Source: Notospermus geniculatus (lineage: Eukaryota; Nemertea; Pilidiophora; Heteronemertea; Lineidae). From it: a DNA stretch of 64,000 nucleotides. The notes beneath the pieces are model-generated. The model had not been told where the DNA came from. It was given only the letters and a program-made list of their open reading frames with translations, and did not search any database. Shown here in pieces: positions 63,836-64,000 of this stretch (its first letter is position 1; every line of letters starts with the position of its first letter). Both the position numbers and the translations under genes were made by a program. The stretch covers positions 94,652 to 158,651 of the forward strand of contig NMRB01001379.1 in the NCBI GenBank assembly GCA_002633025.1. Reading direction: 5' to 3'.

Positions 63836-64000
63836 TTGCCCCCCGGACATTTCCCCCCCGGACATTTGCCCCCGGATTTTTGCCCCCCGGACATTTACCC
63901 CCGTAGGACTTCTGCCCCCCTAGGACATCTGCCCCCTGGACATTTGCCCCCCGGACATTTACCCCCATAGGACATCTGCCCCCCTAGGACATCTGCCCCC
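63836..64000. repeat. GGACATTTGCCCCC minisatellite at window end
   Basis: Units of GGACATTTGCCCCCC or GGACATCTGCCCCCC, some with a TAGGA or CCATA variant, repeat to the last base and probably continue beyond it. Confidence 0.88.

Larger units (their letters stand above)
55809..64000. other. Upstream region or 5' intron of the channel gene
   Basis: No secure coding exon. 59.4-60.2 kb and most of 60.5-61.9 and 62.2-63.8 kb show no repeat or gene I can name. ORFs at 57970-58302 (110 codons) and 58453-58860 (135 codons) have no recognisable domain. Confidence 0.5.

Noticed and set aside
63836-64000. Gly/Asn-rich ORF at the window end
   Set aside because: Produced by the GGACATTTGCCCCC minisatellite.

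Overview
This is a window of intron-rich animal nuclear DNA. Coding exons of 42 to 290 bases have clean GT/AG borders and sit among large introns full of short foldback elements, SINE-like pieces and minisatellites. Short palindromes built from ACCGGT, AGGCCT and TACATGTA recur throughout. With the gene content, this suggests a marine invertebrate, perhaps a deuterostome such as an echinoderm, hemichordate or lancelet. The species cannot be fixed from the sequence. One long N gap (24881-25509) and single Ns at 31432, 46526 and 48067 show a draft assembly.

Three protein genes can be built exon by exon. (1) Plus strand, 871-20258: a complete 17-exon M13 zinc metalloendopeptidase of the neprilysin/endothelin-converting-enzyme family. 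The 776-residue type II membrane protein includes a 42-base microexon. All 16 junctions keep frame and the product ends in the family's CxVW tail. (2) Plus strand, about 24.3-35.1 kb: spermidine synthase, seven exons and about 288 residues. Its first exon is present twice, on either side of the N gap. (3) Minus strand, 55808-44017: the 3' part of a voltage-gated potassium channel with a non-Shaker T1 domain. The second half of T1 is in one exon and S1 to the C-terminus in another, 10.4 kb apart. Its N-terminal exon or exons were not found.

Layout: 1-870 upstream sequence; 0.9-20.3 kb peptidase gene; 20.3-24.3 kb 3' flank with MITEs; 24.1-35.1 kb spermidine synthase; 35.1-44.0 kb intergenic space between two convergent genes, with foldback elements, a 31-bp minisatellite and an unidentified 261-codon ORF; 44.0-55.8 kb channel gene, whose intron holds a recent tandem duplication (46.3-50.3 and 50.3-53.4 kb) carrying retrotransposon fragments; 55.8-64 kb foldback elements and nothing securely coding.

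The three genes are not a functional unit. They are an extracellular peptide-cleaving enzyme, a polyamine biosynthesis enzyme and an excitability channel that happen to be neighbours. The unusual content lies in the repeats: several MITE families have two copies inside this one window, two insertions are nested and datable by empty sites, and one terminal-inverted-repeat element is filled with a 57-bp array showing a 171-bp higher-order pattern.
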